Position numbers and translations under genes: made by a program. Below are positions 33,501 through 43,905 of a DNA stretch of 64,000 nucleotides, piece by piece; the first letter of the stretch is position 1, and each line of letters begins with the position of its first letter. Below the pieces are notes generated by a model that was not told the DNA's origin, searched no databases, and saw nothing but the letters and a program-made list of their open reading frames with translations. This DNA is from Hygrophila difformis (Eukaryota > Streptophyta > Magnoliopsida > Lamiales > Acanthaceae), in NCBI GenBank assembly GCA_030278955.1, contig JAOANR010000003.1:61063628-61127627 (forward strand), in the 5' to 3' direction.

Positions 33501-35684
33501 TATTGATGGAGTTAATCTGCTTCGAGTTTGCACTTCCATCTTTAAATCAGATCCTTCTTTAGAAGGGTCTGTTTTATCAATGTCATCCTCAGATTGCTCT
33601 GAAGATGGCATATCCTCACTTTCTGATCCATCCTTGATTTCACCAGTCTCAGGATCAGCGAATCTAACCGCACACAAGTAAGCAAAAGTAGCATCTTTAG
33701 CATTTGTGAGTGGGGTGAGATTGTTCTCAGTTACATCAGTGGTAAAGAGATTATAGTAATCAAAAAGATTTCCCCCCTCCGTAGTACTATCTTCTAATTC
33801 CTTCCCCGCTACATTGGTTTCAAAAACGTTAAAAGGATATGTTGACATCTTCATCATGTCAAAAGTGACCTCCTGGTTATCAACATGAAGCTTCACTATG
33901 CCATTCTTTGCATCAATCATGGCTCCCGCGGTCACCAGAAAAGGCCTCCCTAATATGATAGGAATTCTGACATTTTCGTCGATATCAAGAATGACAAAGT
34001 CAGCTGGAAAACAAAGGCCTCCTGTCTTTACTATAACATCTTCAATGATCCCTTCTGGTCTGGTGCTCGATTGATCAGCAAAGAAGAGGGTCATATTGAC
34101 TGGCCTCATCTTTCCCAAATCCAAACGTCTCGCCATAGCAAGTGGCATTACATTGATGCTGCTTCCTAAGTCACAGAGTCCTCGCCCAGCTTCTTTACAG
34201 TTGATAATCAGAGGTAAAGTGAAACTCCCTGGATCTTCAAGCTTTGGAGGAATCCTTTGTTGAAGAACCAAGCTACAATTTTGATTTAAGACGACCATTT
34301 GCTGCTCTCCTGCACTTCTTTTCCCTGAAATTAATTCTTTCAGAAACTTAGCGTAAGTGGGCATTTCAGCAATTAATTCAACCAAAGGGATTGATATTTC
34401 AATGGCCTTAATCTTTTCAAGAAATTTCTTAAATTTAATTTCTTGAATATCATTTTTGAGTCTCCCAGGATATGGTATCCTGGGCATGTGTTCATCCAGT
34501 GAATCCTTTTTGTTACCTGTAGAGTTAGGATTATCATTACCTCCCTCTTTTTCCTTAGGAAAGGAATATCCTGAGACATTCTTTTCCAAACCCTTATCCT
34601 CAAGTGTCTGTCTCTGTTCAGAGTGATCATCTTCTTCCATTGTTTGAACATCCTTGAACTTTTTCTGCTGCAGCAACCTATCTCTTTTCTTTTCAAATTC
34701 AGGATCAACAACCTCTTTTCCTCCCCTCAATGTAACTGCCTTACATTGTGGGTTTGTTTCAGAAGAACTTGGTAATTTTCCTTTTTCTCTCTGCTGTAGT
34801 AATTTGGCCATCTCTGTTACTGAATTCTCAACATTCTTGATTGAAGCCTGCAGTTGGTTATTCGTCTCTGTCTGCTTAACAATGAACTCCTTCAGAGCAT
34901 TTTCCACCTTTAAAGAGTAAGTATTATCTTGAGCAACAGGATAAGGTTGTTGTGGAAAGTTCACCGGGACTGGTGCAAACTGTCCAAACGGCCTATTCTG
35001 TTGGTTCACCTGTTGGAAAGGTCTCTGTGGGTACATCTGTTGTTGTGGATAAAATGGTTGTGGAGGGCGAAACTGCTGCTGATTTGGTTGTTGTGGGTGC
35101 AGAAGATGTGCATTTTGTGCGTTCTGAGTATTACCATAGCTCAGATTCGGGTGTTTGTTCTGGAATCCGGTGTAGTTACAACTCTCATCTTGCTTTGGGG
35201 CTTCCTGAATTTGTGGACACTGATCATTGTGATGTGGCCCTGAGCAAATTCCACACTGATACACCGGTTCCATTGGAGCAGGTTGAAGGATCATCACTGG
35301 TTGCTGTTGTTGTTGATGCTGAGCCTGTTGATTTGCTTGCTGAGCTAACTGTAGATCAGCAATCTGCTTGGTGAGTGCTGCAAATTTCTCTTCATTTTTA
35401 TCTGTATGGATGACAAGACTTTTTCTGGTAGGAGATGGTGGATCATCGTCCTGGAGGACTGCCCTGCTGGCTGTCATGGTATCTATTGTTGACCACGCTC
35501 TATCAAGTGGCATTTGAAGTAATTGTTCCCCTCCAGTGGCATTAATCATCATCTGCCAAGTGTGAGTGAGTCCAGTGAAGAAGATCTTCAATAACCTTCT
35601 TTCAGTTATACCATGCTGTGGACATCTCTTGAGCATGTCAAAGAATCTGTCCCGGGCATCCTTAAGAGATTCCCCTTTTCTCAT
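30594..35684 (-). CDS. Athila gag-pol polyprotein: zinc knuckle, protease, RT, RNase H, integrase
   Basis: The 1696-codon frame begins inside gag (first Met at 35684) and has no internal stop. In order: gag C-terminal part with a knuckle-like [13 protein letters not shown] (144-156), a Gln/Pro-rich linker, protease with [14 protein letters not shown] (502-515) and IILGRPF (576-582), RT with FPLPFIDQ (895-902), [13 protein letters not shown] (949-961) and FMDD (979-982), RNase H with [13 protein letters not shown] (1126-1138), zinc-binding HHCC of integrase (H1338 to C1379), and the catalytic D1408, D1467 and E1503 with 35 residues between the last two. A GP(F/Y)-type segment ([13 protein letters not shown]) closes the protein. 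All catalytic residues are present, so the enzymes could be active if the upstream gag break is bypassed. Confidence 0.93.
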   Translation of the reverse strand: MRKGESLKDARDRFFDMLKRCPQHGITERRLLKIFFTGLTHTWQMMINATGGEQLLQMPLDRAWSTIDTMTASRAVLQDDDPPSPTRKSLVIHTDKNEEKFAALTKQIADLQLAQQANQQAQHQQQQQPVMILQPAPMEPVYQCGICSGPHHNDQCPQIQEAPKQDESCNYTGFQNKHPNLSYGNTQNAQNAHLLHPQQPNQQQFRPPQPFYPQQQMYPQRPFQQVNQQNRPFGQFAPVPVNFPQQPYPVAQDNTYSLKVENALKEFIVKQTETNNQLQASIKNVENSVTEMAKLLQQREKGKLPSSSETNPQCKAVTLRGGKEVVDPEFEKKRDRLLQQKKFKDVQTMEEDDHSEQRQTLEDKGLEKNVSGYSFPKEKEGGNDNPNSTGNKKDSLDEHMPRIPYPGRLKNDIQEIKFKKFLEKIKAIEISIPLVELIAEMPTYAKFLKELISGKRSAGEQQMVVLNQNCSLVLQQRIPPKLEDPGSFTLPLIINCKEAGRGLCDLGSSINVMPLAMARRLDLGKMRPVNMTLFFADQSSTRPEGIIEDVIVKTGGLCFPADFVILDIDENVRIPIILGRPFLVTAGAMIDAKNGIVKLHVDNQEVTFDMMKMSTYPFNVFETNVAGKELEDSTTEGGNLFDYYNLFTTDVTENNLTPLTNAKDATFAYLCAVRFADPETGEIKDGSESEDMPSSEQSEDDIDKTDPSKEGSDLKMEVQTRSRLTPSIENPPELELKVLPEHLKYAFLADKKKLPVIISSKLSEEQEQALVGTLKNHIQAIAWTIADIKGISPHICMHRILMEEEYKPSRKPQRRLNPPMQEVVKKEVIKLLDAGIIYPISDSKWVSPTQVVPKKGGICIVTNEHGDEVATRPVTGWRVCIDYRKLNTATRKDHFPLPFIDQMLERLSGKPFYSFLDGYSGYNQIVIASEDHEKTTFTCPYGTFAYRRMPFGLCNAPATFQRCMMSIFSDFIEKCIEVFMDDFTVHGTDFEDSLKNLSKILQRCEDTNLVLNWKKCHFMVQEGIVLGHKVSRAGIEADKAKVSVIANLPPPKTIKAVRSFLGHAGFYRRFIKDFSKIARPLYNLLHKDVTFSFDEDCLTAFKTLKEKLITAPIVQSPDWSLPFELMCDGSENAVGAVLGQHKEGKHHVIYYASHTLNDAQINYTTTEKEMYAVVFAFDKFRQYLIGAQTIVYTDHSALRYLFSKQEAKPRLIRWVLLLQEFDIIIKDRKGKDNGVADHLSRLDEKTEKEEVVNDKFPDEQLYALQLHQFDCPWFSDFANYLACKIVPKFKDSHQKSRFFREIQKYYWDDPFLFKFCSDQVIRRCVHEKEGFQIVRKCHENPLGGHHGPARTARKVLDCGFYWPTIFLDSHKLIKMCDRCQRLGNISMREEMPQKGILEVEIFDVWGIDFMGPFPPSFGNHYILVAVDYVSKWVEAVALPNNEAKQVTKFLQKNIFTRFGAPRAIISDGGSHFVNKLFEKLLKQYGVHHKVGSPYHPQTSGQVEVSNKEIKHILQASVNITRKDWSKKLDDALWAYRTAFKTPIGMSPYRLVFGKACHLPVELEHRAYWAIKMLNMDFQSGQDKRKFDLSKLEEMRLEAYESSKIYKDRTKKIHDSKIKHKEFSVGQLVLLYNSRLKLFPGKLRSRWTGPFPVVAVHDNGSVTIMLNEGEKTVNGHRLKEYIGQQDLNIQTEYLDNP

Positions 35685-36373
35685 CTTGAAATTAGAGATC
35701 TTGTCTACCCATTCGTCAACCTTGTTTCAGGAAAATACTTGAGTAGGAAATTCCTGACTAATTCTGGTCATGTAGCCTTCTGTTGAGCATTTAATGAATC
35801 ATACCATTCTTTAGCTGAGAAAGAGAATGGAAACATAGCCAACTGAATGGTTTCCCTTGAAGCTCTTCCTTTCTTCACTGTCTTACTTAGTTCAACAAAC
35901 TTCTTGAGATGTAAATGTGGATCTTCAGCACTCATTCCATAAAAAGCTCTAGAAGATGCTAGGTTCAATATACCAGGTGGTATATCAACCTCCTCATCCG
36001 TCCCAGCCAAATATTGATCGACATTAGGTTGCCATGGTTGATATTGCTCTTCTTGAGGGTTCGGAACAGGATTAGCAAAATTTGGAGGAAAATAGTGTTG
36101 ATGAATAAATTGTGGTGCAGCAGCTCTTTGTGGTGCTTGAAAAGGTCCTCGAAGTGGAATATTTTGCTGATTATCTAGTTGTCCATTTGGTAAGTTTCCA
36201 GGTCCGTCATTCTGTCCATTGTTAGCCATCCTAGTTATGGTGGAAAGATTTCCTTCTGCAAGATCTCTCTGTCTCCTTCTTGCACTTGCTCTGATCAGCC
36301 TTGCTGTTCTCTCAAGTTCACAATTAAAAGGAAGCAAAGGTGGTCTTGAAGATCGAGTTATTCTCTCGCTCAT
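35685..36373 (-). pseudogene. Athila gag N-terminal part, broken by a stop and a frameshift
   Basis: The gag start is best placed at ATG 36373 (MSERITRSSRPPLLPF). The frame runs through a Pro/Gln/Asn-rich region to a retrotransposon-gag core (GMSAEDPHLHLKKFVELSK, FPFSFSAKEWYDSL) and meets TGA at 35768-35770. The same gag sequence goes on briefly, then a frameshift near 35725-35735 separates it from the long gag-pol frame. Both breaks fall in a conserved part of gag. With LTRs about 99.6% identical they are either very recent mutations or base-calling errors. If real, the copy needs gag supplied in trans. Confidence 0.75.
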
Positions 36374-36494
36374 AAACTGTTGAGGCTTCTCTGTGAACAA
36401 AATGAAAGAATTTATGAATTTATTATAATGTACAGTAAATAATTACAATTAAACCAAGAGTATCTACAGTTCTAAAATTCATAACGCTACACCC

Positions 36495-36512
36495 TCCCCG
36501 GCAACGGCGCCA
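36495..36512 (-). promoter_or_regulatory. tRNA-Asp primer-binding site
   Basis: On the minus strand TGGCGCCGTTGCCGGGGA lies directly after the 5' LTR end. It is complementary to the 3' end of plant tRNA-Asp(GUC), the primer typical of Athila-type elements. It fixes the direction of the element and the LTR boundary at 36513. Confidence 0.9.
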
Positions 36513-39500
36513 TGAAGCTTTGTGGTAAAACCCCGCTGCAATGCCCCCCGACAGCCTTTTACACTATAATCTCTATAGGGCTGTTAAAAAGCTTGCCTAG
36601 TTTTTCCTACCGAAAGCGCACGGTATCAAGCTGCAATATTTATTTTAATTGTCGGGATCGTTCAAAAGAGAGTTACACGATAGAAGTGTTTTAATAGAAT
36701 TATTAGCTTTAGAATCTGTCTCTATTCTTGATTTAAGAATGTTGTAATGATGATTACTAAAGAATACTACTGAAATGTAAATGCTTAAAGCTGTAAATGT
36801 AGTAAAGAAAACAATTAAAATGATGTAGAACATTATGATCTTATTCACGTGTTTAAGATGTTACAGACCAAATCAAATGAAATAGGAATATGATGAGATT
36901 ATCATACTTCATTGGCTAAAACATAATGAAAGTTCATTGAGATAGAAAAATCCTTTACACAACTTAATCAAATCTTCATGTCTTTAATCACTTCCCAAGA
37001 CAGGTACTTATGATTCAGTGTCATGACATTCTAAACTCTGAAATCATGGAATACTATCATCACAGAATGATCTGTCAGACTCTTTCTGTGATAAAAGCTT
37101 CCAGAATCGTCACTTAATCTTTTTCTTTCAGACTCAGATTAAGCCTTTGACAACTCGAGGTCACTTCTAAATCATGCTATATTCATCTGAACTTGAAGTT
37201 GTTCTTTTTATTACCCTGATCAAACTGTCCTTATGATCCTGTATTGGATGTCCTCTACAACAAATGAAAAAGCTAATATTTAAATCTATCATCCAATGTT
37301 TTCATAGGACTTATTTCTTCAGAGTAATTCCTGCAAGTATTCATAAGGAATAATAGTCTTGTAAGTATATCAAGATGAAATTGCTATTCAAGTTCCTTGA
37401 CTTATCCAGACCACTCAGATTTGTATAAATGATTTAGCTCAAGAAATCTCTGTAAACAGTTCCAAATATCCGTGATTTGACTCAGGATTAGTAGACTGTA
37501 GGAGAAATATTTAATCTCCTACTCATAGCATATAGTGATAACTATAATACCATGAACCCCGGAAATTAATCTTCCTGATACTCTACTAATTTTTAGGACA
37601 AAAGATGGTTTTTGAAACATCTTTCCCTTTTAAACGACAGGTACTAAATGCCCAACTGAAGAACAAGTTTGTTCTTTATCAGTCCTGAGTAAATAATGAT
37701 TGAGAAAACCTATATCATCATCTCTCTCAGCGTACCAGTGTAAATAGTAATACGTATTGCACATATGAATTGTGAATTTATAATCATGAAGTAAGATTAC
37801 TCATCATATACTGGGAAATATCCCAAAATATTATATGTATATGTAGTATTATATGTATAAAGAGACGTTGAGGGTTCTGAATCCTCTTAATCAAAAGACA
37901 AAGATGCTTCCAAAATATACTTTGGAAACTAGACAGAATTAGGAAATAACTTTCCCAAGAAAAAGGATTTGAGAAATAACTCTGCAAAATAAATGTCCAA
38001 AATAGCTCGCAGTAACTATTTTGGGTTTCAAACTATGAACATTCCAATTTTCCGCACGCTATGTCTGTACAGCGTGGAGGGAGCTAATATTCAAAGAATG
38101 TTCCCCAGATTTTATTTATACAAAGAACTGAATGCCTCGCGATAGTTCTGCAAGAATGCGGCGAGGTACTCAATTCCTACTTATAGATAGGGGTTTTATA
38201 CGTATAAGAAGTAAAAGTGAATAATTGATACCCTGTAGAATGGATATCAAGTCTATTGCTATTATAGGTTGATCCTCTCGCTTTGTCAGATTGACATCGC
38301 GTGAGTATTTGAATAGCCTTTTTTATAATAGATCTGTCTGGATATCTCCTCGCATCATCTTTTAAGATGAAGCGAGGGTTTACCCTTATTCGAAGTAAAT
38401 GATCAGAATTTATAACTGTCATAACTACCTTCTGGAATTTCCGTTTAGAAAATTATGAACATAGAATCTTTTGCATCCAAATTCATGAACTCAAAGCTAT
38501 TGATTCTTTAAAGATTATCAAGCGATGACTAACACTGCATGGGTCTCTAAGAACCTTTTAGAGTTCTGAACATTAAACCCTATGATTCTCGTCTGTAAAC
38601 ATAACATTGACAGAAAATCGAGTGAATTCATAATTCTGCCAGATCATACCTAACTCGGTTACAGTATCCAAATTTCTTAAGTAATTGGAACGAACAATTT
38701 GTGCATTAAAAATGTGGAAGTGTTATGATCTTCGAAAATCGAATTAAAGATATGATGCAAAATTCAGATTGAATAATGAAATTGAGGTTTATACTCTGCT
38801 GAAACAGAATTACGAAATAGAAATAGAAACCAGAAAGATAAGAAATTCACATTCTGATAACCGATCATTCTTCGTGTATCTCAAGTAACAAAGAATTAAA
38901 AACGAATACACCTGGAAATCTGATTGCTATCAGGATAATGCAAAGATGAGCGAACGAGTCGGAGTTTAGATGATGATCGTCATGATGGATGAACAAGCGA
39001 TCCGAATGCAACTCTCCTCCCAGGGTATCCTCAAGCTAATCTAGCAGCTAATCTTAAAGGAATCTACTACGAAATCGAATTACAGTTCTACGAAAACAAA
39101 TTACAAATCTGAAGAACATCAAAGTAAATTGCAGAGAAAATTAAATCCTAACCTACCTACTAAATTCTAAAAAGTGGACTGGAGAGTAAAATCGAGCTAT
39201 TCTCTTCAATCTCCCGCCTGCTGAGCTGATTCCCCCAAGGGTCTTATTTATAGATGGGCGTTGTAACTGCTTCTGCCTTGGATGATAACCGCTCGCATCA
39301 GAATAGCTCTCCTCTCGCTTTGTCCAGTTCCTTCAAAGCGAGAGTCAGAAATGTAATCATCTTTCTTGACGAGGCGAGGTCTCACAGTTTCTCCAAGGAA
39401 TCTGCTTCTCGCCATGACGGATAAAACTTCTGTCTTGCACAGACTTCCTTTCCTCGCGATGTCAAACAATCATCGCGTGGACTTCAGCATCTGCACATTT

Positions 39501-39840
39501 TCCTTAAATCTTTTCCTGATTTCGGAAACAAGCCCTCGCACCATTCCTTTTCTTTCCTCGCCATGTCCTTTCCACTTCCTGCTGTTTTCCAGCTTAACTT
39601 CCTGATGCATGACAAAGCGTGGATCAGTTCAATGGAAACACCGCGTGCGAGACTTACAAAGAAAACTCAGAATTTCAAGCCATTTTCAATGTTTTTCCAA
39701 CTTCTTTGCAATCTTAATTCTTCTTCCATATTTTCTAATCCTCTATGATTATTCATCAAAAATCAATGGAATTAAGAACAAAAGATCATCATTAAGACAC
39801 TAAATTGGACGCAAATGGCAGTCACAAAAGGCTGTCATCA
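36513..39840 (-). repeat. Athila 5' LTR (3328 bp)
   Basis: It matches 14136-17460 along its whole length with about 11 substitutions and three 1-base differences. The functional promoter should be here: TATAAATA on the minus strand (39245-39252) is followed by a long transcribed LTR part. Inner hairpins CTCTCGCTTTG/CAAAGCGAGAG and others are conserved in both LTRs. Confidence 0.93.
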
Positions 39841-39845
39841 ATAGG
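39841..39845. repeat. 5-bp target site duplication (right) of the Athila insertion
   Basis: ATAGG directly follows the LTR end TGTCATCA and repeats the ATAGG at 14131-14135. Pararetroviral sequence resumes here. Confidence 0.9.
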
Positions 39846-39855
39846 AAAGGCATAT

Positions 39856-41775
39856 ATGAAAGAAATTAGATTTCCAACAACAGTATACCTAGAGTTAACT
39901 ATACTACAAACAAATATAACATGTGCTATACTAGATACAAGAGCAGAAATCACATTAATACAAGAACATTTAATAAAAGAATGGGAAGTAAATAAAAGAC
40001 CAATAGAAGTACATGGAGCTACTGGACATAGTCTAATTATTAATAAAATAGCTAAAGATGTTCAAATAATTTTAGGAAATAAAATATTTACAATACAAGA
40101 AGTATATGTTAGCCCAGTAAAAACAATTGATGTATTATTAGGGACAGATTTTACAAGTTTATTTCAAAGCTTTAGAGTAGATAGATATAATATCCAACTT
40201 AGATCAACATGTAACCACTATATTACTATTCCGAGAATAAGGAAACCATACAGAGTGCTTCAGAAACGTGGTGAAAAATGAGAAATTATAAAACAACCTA
40301 TTACTTATTACATAAAATTTAAAATTCACAAAATTAAAAAACAAGTGCTAATTCAAAAGCCAGAAGATTTTGATAAATATGAACTTCATGAGACAATAAA
40401 ATACATCTATGAAAACTATGGAGAAAATCCAATTGAAAAATGGAATCTTAATAAAATATATGCAGAATTAAAAATGAAAAACGACGATATAATAATAAGA
40501 ACTCAACCTATGATGCATAATCAAGAAGATATTGAAGAACTTCGAAAACAAATAAAGGAATTGTTAGAATTAGATCTTATTCAAGAATCTATAGCAGAAC
40601 ATAATAGTCATGCTTTCTTGGTTAGAAATCGTAGTGAACAAATAAGAAAGAAACCAAGGTTAGTAATAACTATAAGGAACTAAACAAAAACATGATATTT
40701 GATGGATATTTTCTACCTAACAAATAAAATCTAATAGGATTAGCTAGAGGAAGATCCATCTATTCAAAATTTGATTGTAAAAATGGTTGTTGGCAAATTA
40801 AAATGCATCCAGAAAGTATAAAATACACAGCCTTTAGTACACCACAAGGACACTATGAATGGAAGGTTATGCCGTTTGGAATAAAAAAATGGACCACAAA
40901 TATTTCAAAGAAAAATGGATAAAACATGTAAAAAATTTAGTAACTTTATATTTGTATACGTAGATGATATACTAATAGCCTCAAACACTATAGAAGAACA
41001 TAAAAAATATTTAGATATATTTGCAAAACTTTGTAAAGATCATGGATTAATTTTATCAGAAAAGAAAGCAGAAATATTCAAAGATGAAATAGAATTTTTG
41101 GGTCTAATATTAAACAAACTTGGTATTAAAATGCAACCACACATAAGTACAAAACTTGTTTAAATGCCTGATGAACTTAGGAATAAATTAAACATACAAT
41201 GATTTCTTGGAATTCTAAATTATGCAGAAGGATTTATATCAAATTTAGCAAAAAAGACAAATGATCTAAGAAAATTGATCAGAAAAAATAATAAGATAGG
41301 ATGGAATGATCAACATACTGAAATTGTCAAACAATTAAAAGAAGAATGCTCCAAATTACCACCGTTAAGATTACCTGACGAAAAAGATAATTTAATAGTA
41401 CAAACCGATAGCTCAGACTACCATTGGGCAGGATTATTAAAAACCGATACTGGTGAAATTTGTAGATATGCATCCGGAACATTACAAGGAGCAGCCATAA
41501 ACTATAGTACAAATGAAAAAGAATTACTTGCAGTGATTAAATCAATAGATAAATTTTCGTTTTGGTTATTAAGTAGAAAGTTTAAAGTATGAACTGACAA
41601 TACACAAGTAAAACCTTTAATTTATAATAAAGTTCCAAATAAACCCCAATATAGAAGAATAATAAGATATCAGACTTTTTTGTCAATGTACGACTTTACT
41701 GTTGAATATATTAAATGGACTGAAAATTATCTAGCTGATTTTTTGAGCAGGAACCCTGAATATGGAGAACAATGA
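39856..41775 (+). pseudogene. Caulimovirid polymerase (protease, reverse transcriptase, RNase H), broken
   Basis: The first segment (39856-40281) is an aspartic protease domain with ILDTRAEITLI at the active site, where the family has DTGA or DSGA, and VLLGTDF later. Stops occur at 40279-40281, 40681-40683, about 40726, 41161-41163, 41200-41202 and 41590-41592. Frames shift near 40668 and 40890. RT motifs are visible: KFDCKNGCWQIKMHPES, GHYEWKVMPFG and FVYVDDILIAS. RNase H shows QTDSSDYHWAGLL and YSTNEKELLAVIKSI. No integrase follows, as expected for a caulimovirid. The frame ends at 41775, overlapping the next ORF start at 41762. Confidence 0.85.
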
Positions 41776-42846
41776 ACAATGGGATGATGCTGGTCTGACT
41801 GACCACATTTACAATGAAATAGATCGACTACAAAAACTACTCCAGTCGACTATGGACAGACAATTAAACTACAACAACTGATTGTTGGGAGTTTTATGGA
41901 CGAACATAAGACTATCAATGACGATATATATGAATGTAACAAATGTTTGCAGGGATTAATAACTACTATGGAAGAATACTTTTATACCCCTGAAGAACTA
42001 AATACTGACGTTTCAGACAGGAAGGGAAAGCTAATCCTGTTCCAAAAGAGGACAAACAAGCAAAACAATCTGGGGATGCAAGACATTCGACCTCGTCGAA
42101 AAACATTGCAGAAACTAAGAAGTATTTTTGCGACAATATTCCTCAACCAGTACCCATTAGCCCTGAAACAAGAAACTTTTTAGCAGAATACCATACCCTG
42201 AGCAGCTACATATACTCTTTACCCAGACAAGAAACATCATTCTATACAGAATTCACCAAATCCCTACATCCACAAGTAACTATTTACCAGGTTGCGACCT
42301 AAACTTTGTTTCGAACTGTTTCAAATTTGGCTTTATCAGAACTATTTTCCTGTCCTCTTTACGAACCGAAATATCCAAATTACCTGTATTAATTGAAGCC
42401 TTAAACATAAGACCAAAAACCCAGAAACTAAAAATATTTTCTATTAGTCCAGAAGTCAAACACTCTTCCTACCATCTTGCTATTGCAGAAGAAATCACTA
42501 AACCAGAAAGTTATCCTCAAGACTATGGAACCCCCCAAAACAGAAATCTTCAATGACAAATACATCAACTTCAAAAGAGCAATGGGAATACGTGTTGTCC
42601 ATGAACAAATGAAAAGACTATACAACCAAGGAGCAGGAATCTTTTTTGGAAATGAAGAAATCGTAATGATTGAACAATTGAACACTCCAGGATTCAGATC
42701 AGGAAACTTAGCAGGACTAATTCAGAAATTTGACACATACAATTTCGAATGCTCAGAAGAAGTCAAGAGTATCTGGAAGAAAGCTGTAGAAAAATCCACC
42801 ACAAGTCTGAAGACAAGAACATTTCTTCGGAAAGAGACAACGAAGT
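41762..42846 (+). pseudogene. Caulimovirid transactivator (TAV)-like ORF, broken
   Basis: It starts at ATG 41762, overlapping the polymerase end by 14 bases, and has a stop at 41879-41881 with the reading continuing in other frames. Fragments are open at 41896-42183, about 42140-42300, 42300-42520 and 42477-42848. By position (after the polymerase, before the promoter) and size (about 360 codons) it matches the inclusion-body/transactivator gene of caulimovirids. Sequence resemblance is too weak for me to name motifs. At least three frame changes make it non-functional. Confidence 0.5.
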
Positions 42847-42849
42847 GAA

Positions 42850-43153
42850 GTAAGCAGTGACGACAAAGAGGACCAATGTAGCACTAAGAAGAGAATAATG
42901 CATCAAGACGTATGCCATGACGAAATTACACAAGAAAACAAAGAAGAAAATCAATAAAAAAAAGTGAATTATTGAAGACAATAATGCATGGTGGCCACCG
43001 GATGAATTATTACATGAAGACAGCTCAAAGTGCATGATTAAAGGAGAAAATGACAGTCACCGAACATCAATAATGGAGAAGAAAAGAAGGGAGAAGATAA
43101 GGACATGTATCTCAATTCAAGACCATTAGATCTTCAGAAATTCATCTATAAAA
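42850..43153 (+). promoter_or_regulatory. Pararetroviral promoter with as-1-like site and TATA box
   Basis: TATAAAAGG lies at 43147-43155. Paired TGACG-type motifs (AGTGACGAC at 42854-42862; GACGTATGCCATGACG at 42906-42921) resemble the as-1 element of caulimovirus 35S promoters. The position after the transactivator ORF is the normal one. Transcription would start near 43175-43185. Confidence 0.6.
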
Positions 43154-43276
43154 GGAGGTAAGACTTATGAAGAAGGCAGAAGTGAAGATACCCACCAGAA
43201 TACTCTTTCATTTGCATTTCTTTGTAATCTTTAGTTCTCTCTTTGATGTAAAACTATGAGTGATTTTAAAAGCTTT

Positions 43277-43282
43277 CAATAA
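43277..43282 (+). terminator. Pararetroviral poly(A) signal
   Basis: AATAAA lies about 100 bp after the predicted transcription start. Caulimovirids use such a start-proximal signal on the second pass round the circular genome to make a terminally redundant RNA. Confidence 0.55.
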
Positions 43283-43780
43283 AAAGATGATCGGCTAAGC
43301 ACAATAGCCTGATCATTCCAGTAAATATCTTCGAGTATATTTTTCTAAAGTTTATCAAAATTCTTAATATATGTGAGAGTGAAAGATGTGTTGAGAGTCA
43401 AGTCATCGATACAGTGATTTCCGAGAGGTCGTGCATACCGGAGTAAGGCATGAGACCTGAAAGAAGGATAGCAGACGAGGAAAGAAGGTTACTCGTTGAA
43501 GGACTCGATCAGAAATTTCAACTACAAAAGCTTATATTACGGAAGCGAGGTAGACCCTGAAATTTTACTTTAAAAGATAAATACTGTGAATGATCATGGC
43601 ATATATTTAGATTATTTACGTTCTCTGCAAAAGATCATAAATAGAATCCATAACATAATATTTTGATATTGTAAGAACAAACACAACAGAATATTTACTA
43701 CAATACAAGTCTTTCACTTTTCATATACTAGATTGTTCGATAAAAATACACAATACACAGAACCACTAGATAAGAAGGAT
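43283..43780 (+). other. Leader-like region of the endogenous pararetrovirus
   Basis: About 500 bp with several short ATG starts and no long ORF, as in caulimovirid leaders. I found no copy of the primer site here, so the insert is not terminally redundant across it. Confidence 0.4.
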
Positions 43781-43785
43781 AAAAA

Positions 43786-43905
43786 TATTATTAAAATAAT
43801 AATAATAATAATAAATAATTAATTAAAAATAAATAATAATAAATTAATTAATAATAATCAGTAAATTAAATAAAAATAAATAAATAAATAAAAAACAAAA
43901 TTAAG
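43786..43905. repeat. (AAT)n-rich microsatellite at the virus border
   Basis: A stretch of AATAATAATAATAAT and AAATAAATAAAT units borders the viral block. Endogenous pararetroviruses often lie beside AT-rich simple repeats. Confidence 0.75.

Larger units (their letters stand above)
14136..39840 (-). mobile_element. Athila-type Ty3/gypsy LTR retrotransposon, 25.7 kb, carrying F-box genes
   Basis: Two 3.3-kb direct LTRs begin TG and end CA, with 5-bp target duplication ATAGG on both sides. Reading on the minus strand the order is 5' LTR, tRNA-Asp primer site, gag, gag-pol (protease, RT, RNase H, integrase), five F-box ORFs, a long accessory ORF in the env-like position, polypurine tract and 3' LTR. 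Domain order RT-RNase H-integrase is Ty3/gypsy. The tRNA-Asp primer, long LTRs, an extra 3' ORF and the DLGSS protease motif point to the Athila branch. By eye the LTRs differ by about 11 substitutions and three 1-base indels, so the insertion is recent. A nominal 500-N gap interrupts the accessory ORF. Confidence 0.93.
39846..43790 (+). mobile_element. Endogenous caulimovirid, right part
   Basis: The sequence continues the viral block left at 14130: polymerase ORF, transactivator-like ORF, then a promoter with TATA box, a poly(A) signal and leader-like DNA. The right border lies before an (AAT)n-rich microsatellite at about 43790. No host gene is interrupted. The copy is inactive through many lesions. 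Confidence 0.8.
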
